Shown in pieces: positions 1 through 7,185 of a stretch of 32,999 bases of DNA; positions within the stretch are counted from its first letter, which is position 1, and every line of letters begins with the position of its first letter. Location of the stretch: the NCBI GenBank assembly GCA_049692255.1, contig JBAVOR010000015.1, positions 1 through 32,999 of the forward strand, in the 5' to 3' direction. Made by a program: the position numbers and the translations under genes. The notes beneath the pieces are model-generated. The model made no database searches and was not told where the DNA came from. It was given only the letters and a program-made list of their open reading frames with translations. This DNA is from JBAVOR01 sp049692255. GTDB lineage: Bacteria > Babelota > Babeliae > Babelales > JACPOV01.

Positions 1-1
1 C

Positions 2-718
2 TATGGCGCATATGCGCTGTTAATCATAATACCGTGTGCGATATTATTGGCACAGCCAGATTTCGGTATGACCTGTACCGTTGCGTTTACCGGCGCGCTT
101 CTTTTCTTTATTGTCCATTTTAATATGGCAGAATTTCTATTGCTTATTGGCGCAGCCGCTGCTTCCTGTACCGCATTAATTGTGTGGTATCCATACCGCT
201 TACGGCGTATCATGATATTTTTAAATCCCTGGAACGATCCACAAGGGGCCGGTTTCCAAGTGATTCAATCACTTATTGCTATCGGCTCTGGTGGCTTGTG
301 GGGCGCAGGCATTGGCGCATCAAAACAAAAATTCTTTTATTTACCCATGCAACATACCGACTTTATTTTTTCTATTATTGCTGAAGAGACCGGCTTTATT
401 GGCTGCACACTCCTCATTATGCTTTTTGCTGCATTTACGTATTACGGCATGCGCATTGCATGGCAAATGAAAAACCTTTTTGCATCATTGTGCACCGTTG
501 GGTTTGTGATGTTGGTCACCGTACAAGCATTAATTAATTGCAGCGTTGCACTCGGGCTTGTGCCCACCAAAGGAGTTGGGTTACCATTTGTCAGTTACGG
601 CAATTCCGCGCTGATTAGCGCTCTCTGGTTCGTCGGTATTATTATCCGCGCTACGTACGCAAGCGCGTACCAGCGCACGAACAATTACCAACCATCTGCC
701 GCATACAGCGCCCAATAA
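2..718 (+). CDS. ftsW: FtsW, SEDS peptidoglycan glycosyltransferase (3' part, start outside window)
   Basis: SEDS-family integral membrane glycosyltransferase that polymerises lipid II into septal glycan strands. The reading frame is open from base 2, so the gene begins upstream of the window; about 238 C-terminal residues are visible. Family landmarks are the QPDFG segment, the NPWNDPQGAGFQ loop, the HTDFIF motif holding the presumed catalytic Asp, and PTKGVGLPFVSYGNSALI near the end. PTKG followed by LPFVSYG is the FtsW form rather than the RodA form. Several hydrophobic spans alternate with short loops, as expected. One oddity: before HTDF the sequence is LPMQ, where most family members have LPEA or LPER, so the usual acidic residue is missing. 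The C-terminal tail after the last membrane span is short and polar. The assignment is secure; only the FtsW/RodA split rests on short motifs. Confidence 0.93.
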   Translation, partial: YGAYALLIIIPCAILLAQPDFGMTCTVAFTGALLFFIVHFNMAEFLLLIGAAAASCTALIVWYPYRLRRIMIFLNPWNDPQGAGFQVIQSLIAIGSGGLWGAGIGASKQKFFYLPMQHTDFIFSIIAEETGFIGCTLLIMLFAAFTYYGMRIAWQMKNLFASLCTVGFVMLVTVQALINCSVALGLVPTKGVGLPFVSYGNSALISALWFVGIIIRATYASAYQRTNNYQPSAAYSAQ

Positions 719-721
719 TTC

Positions 722-750
722 TTGCATATACCAACACAATTGATTACAAT
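722..750 (+). promoter_or_regulatory. Promoter-like element, copy 1
   Basis: TTGCAT (722-727), a 17-base spacer and TACAAT (745-750) have sigma-70 geometry with a good -10 and a weak -35. They lie 48 bases upstream of the small exported-protein gene at 798. The block 721-752 recurs at 1934-1965 with 31 of 32 bases identical by eye, ahead of the paralogous gene at 2013. The rest of the two leaders matches poorly except near the ribosome binding sites. That conservation is the main reason for calling it a promoter. Confidence 0.5.
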
Positions 751-797
751 CATCCCCGAACATATCACTGCAACATCACCACAAAAAGGAGATTACT

Positions 798-1325
798 ATG
801 CTGTTTACGTTACTACTACTTTTACTGCCTTGCTGCAACACGCATGCAATGGAAGAAAATACACAACTCTTACATTCTGACAATCAAGATATTGTTCTCA
901 ACATCAACACCAATAACAGTATTGGTATCAACGAAACAAGCGCTTGGGATATTCTAAAAACATTAGAAAATAAGGATGATATACCAAGCTTAGAACTCAA
1001 AGGAAAAGCATACGATGTCATTGTCAATGATTTTCTCGGCGCAAATCAACACAGAATCTTTAAATATCCAGACGTGTATTTACCAGATTCCGACGATTAT
1101 TTAGATGCGGTAGATAAAAATATTACTACCTTCATTAAGAAAAAAAATATGTCACCAAACTTAGAGACAATGATTTTGCAACGCCTGAATACAGAGCAAC
1201 GTATTTATAATAAAGTATCGCGTGATGCAACGCGCCATTGCCTTTCGAACATTGCATTTTGTGCCTGCGCCGCTACAACTTGCCTGAGCACCACTTGCCT
1301 TTTTGTATTCGCCTACCACGCCTGA
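798..1325 (+). CDS. Small exported protein, paralog 1 of 3
   Basis: Unrecognised family. An AAAAAGGAG site 7 bases upstream fixes the start. Residues 1-17 form a signal peptide (MLFTLLLLLLPCCNTHA) with probable cleavage before MEEN. The mature part is polar and probably mostly helical. The last ~28 residues are hydrophobic and Cys-rich (CLSNIAFCACAATTC...), which could be a C-terminal membrane anchor. Two further genes, at 2013 and 2587, are clear paralogs. They share the AMEE junction, an (N)AW(D/N)(I/F)L block near residue 50, a KAY(D/N/E)xIxxD block and the Cys-containing hydrophobic tail. No catalytic motif is visible. The gene converges on the minus-strand gene that ends at 1345, leaving only 19 bases between them. 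Function is unknown; a lineage-specific envelope or secreted protein is the most that can be inferred. Confidence 0.8.
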   Translation: MLFTLLLLLLPCCNTHAMEENTQLLHSDNQDIVLNINTNNSIGINETSAWDILKTLENKDDIPSLELKGKAYDVIVNDFLGANQHRIFKYPDVYLPDSDDYLDAVDKNITTFIKKKNMSPNLETMILQRLNTEQRIYNKVSRDATRHCLSNIAFCACAATTCLSTTCLFVFAYHA

Positions 1326-1344
1326 TAATATTTTTAAGGTATTT

Positions 1345-1761
1345 TTAATAGTTAAAACTTAGATTTTCAAATATGCTCGATGTTGCCCAAAACGCTTTCA
1401 CTGAGTTATCATTTTCAACGCTTATATTTCCCCCTTTGCAAACGGTAGCAATAAAGGTATCTGGGTAAGCAGTGCTACCAGAGGCAAACGGTAACTTTTG
1501 CCATGTATTATTATTGCCGACTTCCGTTTGAATCCAAACTTCTCTCAAACACAATAATCCTGATCCATGAAATGCCTCTGTTTTTCCAGCATCTACCGTT
1601 CGTGCTATGTCTTGACCACCAGTCCATCCTGTTGGAACGCCGATGCGTATTTTAAACCCGTATCCCTGCTTGCAATTATTAGTTATATACCACGTGTACG
1701 CATCAGCAACCGAGTGATTAAGCAAAAACACCAGACCCATGCATAAAAGTAATTTTTTCAT
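1345..1761 (-). CDS. Small secreted protein, unknown family
   Basis: A 138-residue protein. The ATG at 1761 is chosen because GGAAGGAG lies just upstream on the minus strand; the open frame extends to a GTG at 1779, but that would place the ribosome binding site inside the gene. Residues 1-21 (MKKLLLCMGLVFLLNHSVADA) form a signal peptide. The mature part is rich in Thr, Asn, Gly and aromatic residues, with three Cys (NNCKQGYG, GLLCLREVW, TVCKGGN) and a pattern suggesting beta strands, so a small extracellular beta-sandwich is plausible. It resembles none of its neighbours and sits in reverse between two paralogous genes, as if inserted into a tandem array. No enzyme motif is visible and the function is unknown. 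Confidence 0.75.
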   Translation of the reverse strand: MKKLLLCMGLVFLLNHSVADAYTWYITNNCKQGYGFKIRIGVPTGWTGGQDIARTVDAGKTEAFHGSGLLCLREVWIQTEVGNNNTWQKLPFASGSTAYPDTFIATVCKGGNISVENDNSVKAFWATSSIFENLSFNY

Positions 1762-1840
1762 AGCTCCTTCCTCCCTCACTAATTGGCTATATCAGACTCC
1801 ATTTTATACTATAGAATATATCTTATTTCTCTTTCAATGT

Positions 1841-1861
1841 AATATAGGGAACTCCTATATT
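1841..1861. promoter_or_regulatory. Perfect 8-bp inverted repeat in a divergent intergenic region
   Basis: AATATAGG and CCTATATT flank a 5-base loop. The site lies between the minus-strand start at 1761 and the plus-strand promoter-like block at 1935, where an operator would be expected. There is no T-run, so a terminator is less likely. AT-rich arms of this length can arise by chance. Confidence 0.3.
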
Positions 1862-1934
1862 GCAATATTTAAGCTTTTTTTCAATACCTGTCACATTTAA
1901 CCAAGCCCCTGTTGCGGGAAGCACTCTGCAACTC

Positions 1935-1963
1935 TTGCATATACCAACACAATTGAGTACAAT
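1935..1963 (+). promoter_or_regulatory. Promoter-like element, copy 2
   Basis: TTGCAT (1935-1940), 17 bases, then TACAAT (1958-1963): the same element and spacing as at 722-750, located 50 bases upstream of the ATG at 2013. It looks like a duplicate carried along with the gene. Confidence 0.5.
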
Positions 1964-2012
1964 CAGCCCAGGTGCACATCATTTTAACATATCCATAAAA
2001 AGGAGATTTCTA

Positions 2013-2561
2013 ATGCTATTCGCATTACTACTGCTTTCATTGCTCAGCGGCACCATGCATGCAATGGAAGAAAACACACCGCTTTTACACAATAATAATC
2101 AAGACACTGTACTCACTATTAACACGAGTAATAGCATTGGTATCAACGGAACCAGTGCGTGGGATATTTTAAACACATTAGAAAATAATAACGGGGTGCA
2201 AAGCATAGAACTCAAAGGAAAGGCATACAACACTATTGTTGATGATTTTCTCACGCGCAATAAATGGCGTATATTTTCATACGAAGATAAGGATGAAGAT
2301 CTCAAGTGTTTTCCCCTGCCCAGTTACTATCAAAAGCTCGTAGAAAAAAATATCGACACATTTATATCTCAAAAAAACATATCGTCCCATTTACAAAATC
2401 AAATTGCTGATCAGCTAAAAACTGAACCGCGCATTCGCACGCAAGCAAAGAAAGATGCTCGCCGTCACACAATTGGGCAGTGCGTAATGCTGGGTTGCTC
2501 AGTCGTTTTCACGGCCAGCTGCGCACTTATCATTGCATTTGTTCCTCGTGATAACCAATGA
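2013..2561 (+). CDS. Small exported protein, paralog 2 of 3
   Basis: A 182-residue protein and the closest relative of the gene at 798; the mature N-termini share MEEN, PLLH/QLLH, NNSIGIN/SNSIGIN and SAWDIL blocks in register. The open frame runs back to 1860, but the ATG at 2013 is chosen because AAAAAGGAGA precedes it by the same distance as in paralog 1. The signal peptide is residues 1-17 (ends MHA, then MEEN). The tail (QCVMLGCSVVFTASCALIIAF) is a strong candidate membrane span, followed by a short charged end. The central part is charged and helix-forming. The next paralog starts 25 bases after the stop, so the two are probably co-transcribed. Function unknown. Confidence 0.82.
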   Translation: MLFALLLLSLLSGTMHAMEENTPLLHNNNQDTVLTINTSNSIGINGTSAWDILNTLENNNGVQSIELKGKAYNTIVDDFLTRNKWRIFSYEDKDEDLKCFPLPSYYQKLVEKNIDTFISQKNISSHLQNQIADQLKTEPRIRTQAKKDARRHTIGQCVMLGCSVVFTASCALIIAFVPRDNQ

Positions 2562-2586
2562 ATTACCTTTAAAAAAAGGATATGCT

Positions 2587-3081
2587 ATGCTACCCATACT
2601 GCTTTGTATTTTATTCTTGAATCTCGCGGCTCATGCCATGGAAGAAAAAGAAGCAATCGTTACTGCGCCTACCATATTCGTGGGCATTGATATACATAAT
2701 GCGTGGAATTTCTTGAGTACCCATGAACATTCAGAAGACACCCATCTCATATCACTGCGTCAAAAAGCATACGAAACTATTCTTAATGATATCACCGACA
2801 AGCATGATGTATTCACTAAAGTAGACAAAAAACTAGGCTGTTTCCCTGATAACGAAGAAATTTCTCGGGTCATAGGAACCAGAATTGATGAATACCTATC
2901 AAACAAACCGGTATCACCTGCACTGAGAGAAACGATTAGCAAAAAATTAAAAAATGATTCCACTATTCGCAATCGCATAAGCAGAACAGAGTATTGCGTT
3001 TTTTGTGGCAACGTATGTATTGGCGGCATGTGCGCAGCAAGCGCTGCCTTAAGCCTTTTTTTATGTATAACTGGTTGCTAA
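2587..3081 (+). CDS. Small exported protein, paralog 3 of 3
   Basis: A 164-residue, more divergent member of the local family. The ATG at 2587 is preceded by AAAAAAAGGA with a 6-base gap; the open frame from 2533 overlaps the previous gene and lacks such a site. The signal peptide MLPILLCILFLNLAAHA is followed by MEEKEA, repeating the AMEE junction. The IHNAWNFL and LRQKAYETILND blocks align with SAWDIL and LKGKAY of the other two. The C-terminus (YCVFCGNVCIGGMCAAS...) is hydrophobic with six Cys in the last ~32 residues. It lies in a probable operon with the gene at 2013, and a hairpin-plus-T-run terminator follows at 3108. Function unknown. Confidence 0.8.
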   Translation: MLPILLCILFLNLAAHAMEEKEAIVTAPTIFVGIDIHNAWNFLSTHEHSEDTHLISLRQKAYETILNDITDKHDVFTKVDKKLGCFPDNEEISRVIGTRIDEYLSNKPVSPALRETISKKLKNDSTIRNRISRTEYCVFCGNVCIGGMCAASAALSLFLCITGC

Positions 3082-3085
3082 AAAA

Positions 3086-3985
3086 TTACCCTTGTTTTAT
3101 TGATTTTAAAAGCGGTTGTAATGTGACCGCTTTTTTTTGCATCCCTTGCCATACATCACCAACCCGTTTTAACCGTCGCGCAATAGTAGCAATAGTAAAC
3201 GTATGTGAATTTATTTTAGCTGGATTCAATTCTTTCCATTCAATAGGCGCTGCGATTGGTGCATATTCATGATCACGAACTCCGTATACCGGCACCGTTG
3301 TATGTGTATAGCTATTGCGAATAGTGTCAATAAAAATACGCCCTTTACGTTCTTCATTGCGCATTTCCAATGTTGCATCATCAGGGAATTTTTCAATAAG
3401 TTCCATTGCTAAAACATTTGCTAATGCACGCACATCATCAATATGCACTGTACGTTTAATGGGAATAACCACGTGCACGCCACGCGATCCAGTGAGTTTA
3501 AGGTACACGGGTAATGTATATTTTTGTAACACAGCACGCATCTGCAATGCAATAAAGCATACCTGCTTAAAATCATTTGCAGATTCAGGATCTAAATCAA
3601 AGATCATTTGATCCGGGTAGTGAGGTTTGTCATACTTGGTTGACCAGATGTGAGGAGTCAATACTCCTTGATTGGCAAGATACACGAGTGATGCAGCATT
3701 GCTCATAACAACGTAATGAACCGATTTGCCCTCTTGCGTTTTAGTAGCAAACCGTTTAATCCAATCAGGAAAATAATCAGGCGCATCTTTTTGATAAAAA
3801 CAATCGGTAATACCATTTGGGCAGCGCAGCATCGCGACAGGATGACCTGTGATGTATGGCATCATCATTGGCGCAATGGCGTGATAATAAGACACGACCT
3901 GCTCTTTGATAATACCAGAACGTGGAAACCAAACCTTGTCCAAATGAGTAAGTTCGATTGAACGATTATTAACGGTTACTTTCAT
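3086..3985 (-). CDS. ligD: Stand-alone LigD-type polymerase (archaeo-eukaryotic primase superfamily)
   Basis: Homologous to the polymerase domain of LigD, which adds nucleotides at broken ends during non-homologous end joining. The protein is 299 residues, the length of the single domain; no ligase or phosphoesterase domain is attached. Key residues are visible: the paired acidic motif FDLDPE (Asp130, Asp132), LKLTGSRGVH (165-171 region, His171), and RIFIDTIRN with the third metal Asp (Asp220). The N-terminal LTHLDKVWFP and the PIAAPIEWKEL block near 245 are also typical. Ku and ATP-dependent ligase genes, usual partners, are not in this window. The last codons overlap a terminator hairpin that serves the convergent plus-strand gene. 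pepA lies upstream on the same strand, separated by two hairpin repeats. Confidence 0.9.
   Translation of the reverse strand: MKVTVNNRSIELTHLDKVWFPRSGIIKEQVVSYYHAIAPMMMPYITGHPVAMLRCPNGITDCFYQKDAPDYFPDWIKRFATKTQEGKSVHYVVMSNAASLVYLANQGVLTPHIWSTKYDKPHYPDQMIFDLDPESANDFKQVCFIALQMRAVLQKYTLPVYLKLTGSRGVHVVIPIKRTVHIDDVRALANVLAMELIEKFPDDATLEMRNEERKGRIFIDTIRNSYTHTTVPVYGVRDHEYAPIAAPIEWKELNPAKINSHTFTIATIARRLKRVGDVWQGMQKKAVTLQPLLKSIKQG
3108..3138 (+). terminator. Rho-independent terminator of the paralog operon
   Basis: AAAAGCGGT and ACCGCTTTT form a 9-bp stem with a 9-base loop, followed by a run of Ts (eight from 3131). It lies 27 bases after the stop at 3081. The whole structure sits inside the C-terminal coding sequence of the convergent polymerase gene, so those bases serve two roles. 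Confidence 0.8.
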
Positions 3986-4001
3986 CTACTTCCTTTTTTA
4001 A

Positions 4002-4053
4002 GCGCTCGCACCCTTCGATACATTTGACTTGGTCAAACACTCAGGGCGAGCGC
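4002..4053. repeat. Dispersed hairpin repeat, type A, copy 1
   Basis: The outer stem GCGCTCGC/GCGAGCGC continues through CCCT/AGGG, and an inner hairpin TTGAC-ttg-GTCAA sits at the centre. The reverse complement recurs at 26697-26749 with only a few differences. It lies between pepA and the polymerase gene, at the 3' side of pepA. It could act as a terminator or REP-like element; there is no clear T-run. Confidence 0.7.
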
Positions 4054-4108
4054 ATTTGAGAACAGTTATAATTTAAACAAGCTCAATTACAAAGACCCTG
4101 CTTAAACC

Positions 4109-4158
4109 GCGCTCATCCCGAGTAATCGCGAAGCGATTGTATCGAGGGACATGAGCGC
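4109..4158. repeat. Dispersed hairpin repeat, type B, copy 1
   Basis: The outer stem GCGCTCAT/ATGAGCGC encloses CCCGAG/ATCGAGGG-like arms and a central ATCGC-gaa-GCGAT hairpin. It ends 5 bases before the pepA stop at 4164. A diverged reverse-complement copy lies at 26746-26795. It shares the GCGCTC ends with type A but has a different core. Confidence 0.68.
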
Positions 4159-4163
4159 TTAAT

Positions 4164-5684
4164 TTACTGCCAATTCATGAGCAGTTCAACAAACAGCCGT
4201 ACACCAACACCAGTAGCACCGTGTGAGTAGTAACTCAGATCAGGCACTTCAAATGCGGTACCGGCGATATCTAAATGCACCCAAGGGACGTCATCAACAA
4301 AATTGGACAAAAAGAGCCCCGCTGTAATAGCGCCCGCTGCATATGTTGGTTTACCAATATTGCACAGATCTGCAACATCTGACACAATCGACTTTTTATA
4401 ATCGGCATCAAATGGCAAACGCCATACTTTCTCGCCCGAAAGATCTGCTGCATGTTCTAACTGCTTCATCACTTCATCGTGAAAACCCATCATACCCGTA
4501 TAATACGGCCCAAGCGCTGCGGCACACGCACCCGTTAAAGTAGCAATGTCGATCATTGCATCGAGCTTATAATGCTTAACTGCGTATGACAACGCATCGG
4601 CTAAAATCAATCGCCCTTCTGCATCGGTATTACGTATTTCTGCAGTTTTGCCATTATAAAAACGTACAATATCACCCGGCTTAATTGCAGTACCACTCGG
4701 TAAATTTTCAGACAATGGGGTAACACCAATCACATTCACGTGTGGTTTTAACTGCGCAATTGCCTGCATAGTACCAATTACCGCTGCCGCACCAGACATA
4801 TCTTCTTTCATCGTTTCCATGTGTTGCGCTGGTTTAATGCTTAACCCGCCAGAATCGAAGGTAATACCTTTACCCACTAAAGCAATAGTCGGTGCATTTT
4901 TTTTGCCGCAATCATATTCCATGATAACCAGCTTGCAATCTTGGTGCGAGCCAGCAGACACTGCTGATAAACCGCCCATTCCCATTTTATTAATATCGGG
5001 CTCATCAAATACGGTATATTTTAAATCATATTCTTGTGCAATCGATTGCGCTTTTTTTGACAAATCGGTTGGTGTTAATACCAATGGTGGCAAATCGATC
5101 CAGTGCCGTACACGATTGGTAGCGCCAGCAATAATATCACCGTTCGCAATACCTTTGAGTAGATCTCCCATATCTTCCGAATTGACCACCCAATCAAGTA
5201 CCATGCCTTTAACCACTTGGCGAGAAGGGTCAGTAATGTAATCATCAAATTTGTACGCCGCCAACTGCGCCGTCAATGCTACTTGTCGCCCCAAATACTG
5301 GTTGCCCACTTTAAAGTATGAAGCTTCTGGCAGATGAAACGCACAGCTTGTTAATCTACGTGCTTGCAACTGCTTAACTAATGAACCGATTGCGCGACGC
5401 AAGTGCTCAATAGCACGTGGTGTCTCTTTTTCTTTTTTGCCTAAGCCAACCAAGAACAATGTTTTTAAATGATCGCCACGCATAACAGGCAAACTGAGCA
5501 CTGCACCAGTTGCCCCATAAAATGCCTGTTCTTTAATATACGCTTCGAGATCAATAGAAGGGAAAAACTCTTTTACCAGATGTTGTACTGCAGAAGAAAA
5601 CTGTTCATCTTGCGGTACAAATAACGCAATACTACGCGTTTTAAGTTCGTGCAAAGGCATATCTGTTAATTTAATGGTAACCAT
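4164..5684 (-). CDS. pepA: Leucyl aminopeptidase (peptidase family M17)
   Basis: Cytosolic two-metal aminopeptidase that removes N-terminal residues from peptides, aiding peptide turnover. The ATG at 5684 is chosen because AAGGAAA precedes it; it gives 506 residues, the usual PepA length. The longer frame would begin at a TTG at 5816 with no ribosome binding site. Family residues are clear: GKGITFDSGG (Lys272, Asp277), KEDMSGAA (Asp295) and the signature NTDAEGRL (352-359) with the metal Asp and Glu. The N-terminal half is the less conserved macro-like domain. The gene follows the AbiE pair on the same strand with 106 bases between, and is followed by hairpin repeats B and A. One caution: the rejected N-terminal extension contains a hydrophobic stretch resembling a signal peptide, so an exported form cannot be excluded from sequence alone. 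Confidence 0.93.
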   Translation of the reverse strand: MVTIKLTDMPLHELKTRSIALFVPQDEQFSSAVQHLVKEFFPSIDLEAYIKEQAFYGATGAVLSLPVMRGDHLKTLFLVGLGKKEKETPRAIEHLRRAIGSLVKQLQARRLTSCAFHLPEASYFKVGNQYLGRQVALTAQLAAYKFDDYITDPSRQVVKGMVLDWVVNSEDMGDLLKGIANGDIIAGATNRVRHWIDLPPLVLTPTDLSKKAQSIAQEYDLKYTVFDEPDINKMGMGGLSAVSAGSHQDCKLVIMEYDCGKKNAPTIALVGKGITFDSGGLSIKPAQHMETMKEDMSGAAAVIGTMQAIAQLKPHVNVIGVTPLSENLPSGTAIKPGDIVRFYNGKTAEIRNTDAEGRLILADALSYAVKHYKLDAMIDIATLTGACAAALGPYYTGMMGFHDEVMKQLEHAADLSGEKVWRLPFDADYKKSIVSDVADLCNIGKPTYAAGAITAGLFLSNFVDDVPWVHLDIAGTAFEVPDLSYYSHGATGVGVRLFVELLMNWQ

Positions 5685-5790
5685 ATACGTTTCCTTGCAT
5701 AACGAGGGTGATACACTTACAATGCCAACAAATATGAGTATACAAAAAATATAGGTTTCACGCGAAGGCGAATATACGCTAAAAAAATGT

Positions 5791-6495
5791 TTATAATTTT
5801 GTTGGATAACTTTCAAGTCTTAGTTTAATCAAAAAAATGGTTTCTGTGCGCAGCTTTTCCTTAACCCATGCCTTCTTTTTAGCGTCAAGCAACTCACCCA
5901 ATCCAGATAAAATATCACGATTGCTCATTGCCTCGAGTTCTTCAATACATTTTTTTAAAAATTGGTGCATTGATAACCCTGTTCTTTTTGTAATGATTTG
6001 ATCGTTGATAGGCCAACCATGTTTCAAGAAAAAATAGGTATCAAAAATATCACGATTGGCATTACCAAGACGCTCAAGCATAGCCACCATTTTATGCGCA
6101 ACCATATCTTCTTTAACCATTACTTTCATTGCGATACCAAGATACGATTTCACTTCATAGCGCGATCCAAAGTCTCTTCGATTAACTTCAACTTTAATCT
6201 TTTGCAACTTGTCATTGTAGGAAAGCATAAAAAAAAGTGTATACCTTTTTTCGCGAGATTCTTTAATAACCCCATACTCAGCAACTATTTTTTTTAGCTG
6301 CTCAAAAACCTGATGCTCTTGTGATGAATCAAGTAAATCGAAATCTAGATCTACAGAAAAGCGATCAAGTCCATAAAATAAATAGGCTGCCGTGCCTCCT
6401 TTAAATCCTAAAAGTGGCCCTATGGTTGTATCTGTATAAATATCTTTTAAAATATGTATTAAAATATTTTTATGAACTGCTGCATCGAGCATCAT
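5791..6495 (-). CDS. abiEii: AbiEii-type nucleotidyltransferase toxin
   Basis: Toxin of an AbiE-type toxin-antitoxin pair; family members are DNA polymerase beta-like nucleotidyltransferases that stop growth, and some block phage. The 234-residue protein carries the family motifs FKGGTAAY (33-36 core), RFSVDLDFDL (Arg45, Ser47, Asp49, Asp51; the metal-binding pair), AHKMVAML (Lys135) and RDIFDTYFF (Arg148, Asp149, Asp152). All look intact, so it may be active. Its ATG overlaps the antitoxin stop (ATGA, 6492-6495), the usual translational coupling, and AGGAAA near the antitoxin end supplies a ribosome binding site. Tandem ATGs leave a one-codon ambiguity in the start. Confidence 0.9.
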   Translation of the reverse strand: MMLDAAVHKNILIHILKDIYTDTTIGPLLGFKGGTAAYLFYGLDRFSVDLDFDLLDSSQEHQVFEQLKKIVAEYGVIKESREKRYTLFFMLSYNDKLQKIKVEVNRRDFGSRYEVKSYLGIAMKVMVKEDMVAHKMVAMLERLGNANRDIFDTYFFLKHGWPINDQIITKRTGLSMHQFLKKCIEELEAMSNRDILSGLGELLDAKKKAWVKEKLRTETIFLIKLRLESYPTKL

Positions 6496-7082
6496 CGCAA
6501 TTTCCTATCCGCTTGAAATTCTTTGAAATAAGCATCAACCTTTTTGACCATTCGCTGATTATTATAGATGGGCAACAGCGCAAATACTTTATTAAAATCT
6601 AAAGGGGTGAGATTATCAAAGTGGTAACCCTTATTTAAATAGAGTATATCTAAAAAAGCTCGCTCTTTAGTTGCAATAGAATAATAATCTCTTTGTTCTA
6701 TACCAGCACTGTTGGTAAGAATCGTATCTTTAATTTTTTTAAATGAGTATAATTGCCCATCGCACTCAACCTCTTTGGTTTGATACGTTGCCACAAAGAT
6801 CGAAGAATAATATTGAAATATAATGCCTGCCTGTGCCAAAACCGTTTCAAAGCTTATATAAGACGGAGTGAATATTTTTGTTGCAAGTTCTAATTTATCG
6901 TAATTGTTATCTTTCGCATACAAGCCCCTTCTGATATGATACAGCTCACCCTTTTTAATATAATAACTTAATCTTCTTTTGAGCAATAATGGCTGAGCTT
7001 CGACACTGGCCAATAATATATCTTTAAACGTAAAAACGGACGACTTGGACCGTAAAATACTCAATATATTAGTCTTTTTCAT
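6492..7082 (-). CDS. abiEi: AbiEi-type antitoxin and autorepressor
   Basis: Antitoxin partner of the overlapping nucleotidyltransferase gene. The 196-residue protein starts with a winged-helix-like region (residues 1-60, with LKRRLSYYIKKGELYHIRRGLYA matching the wing and following strand) and continues with the AbiEi C-terminal domain (PSYISFETVLAQAGI..., ATKERAFLDILYL). In the family the N-terminal domain binds inverted repeats in its own promoter and the C-terminal domain is needed for antitoxicity. A perfect 14-bp inverted repeat begins 10 bases upstream of the start codon, fitting autorepression. AGGTG 7 bases before the ATG serves as the ribosome binding site. Gene order (antitoxin first) and the 4-base overlap are standard. 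Confidence 0.88.
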   Translation of the reverse strand: MKKTNILSILRSKSSVFTFKDILLASVEAQPLLLKRRLSYYIKKGELYHIRRGLYAKDNNYDKLELATKIFTPSYISFETVLAQAGIIFQYYSSIFVATYQTKEVECDGQLYSFKKIKDTILTNSAGIEQRDYYSIATKERAFLDILYLNKGYHFDNLTPLDFNKVFALLPIYNNQRMVKKVDAYFKEFQADRKLR

Positions 7083-7091
7083 ATATTCACC

Positions 7092-7132
7092 TATGAGTTA
7101 AAGGTTACACATAGCGTTACCTTTAACTCATA
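7092..7132. promoter_or_regulatory. Probable AbiEi operator: perfect 14-bp inverted repeat
   Basis: TATGAGTTAAAGGT (7092-7105) and ACCTTTAACTCATA (7119-7132) are exact reverse complements separated by 13 bases, immediately upstream of the antitoxin start at 7082. Autorepression through promoter inverted repeats is established for AbiEi proteins. No G/C core plus T-run is present, so it is not a terminator. A weak TTGTAT / TAATAT promoter with a 17-base spacer reads leftward through the distal arm. Confidence 0.72.
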
Positions 7133-7185
7133 TTATGAGCTTTGTGTAAAAAATACAAGCCGGTGTTTCGCGCGTAATTACGCCA

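Noticed and set aside
1860..2012. Upstream extension of exported paralog 2
   Set aside because: It covers the duplicated promoter-like block and the ribosome binding site, and would bury the signal peptide.
5685..5816. N-terminal extension of leucyl aminopeptidase with a signal-peptide-like stretch
   Set aside because: It would start at a TTG without ribosome binding site and overlap the toxin gene end; the ATG at 5684 has AAGGAAA upstream and gives the standard length.
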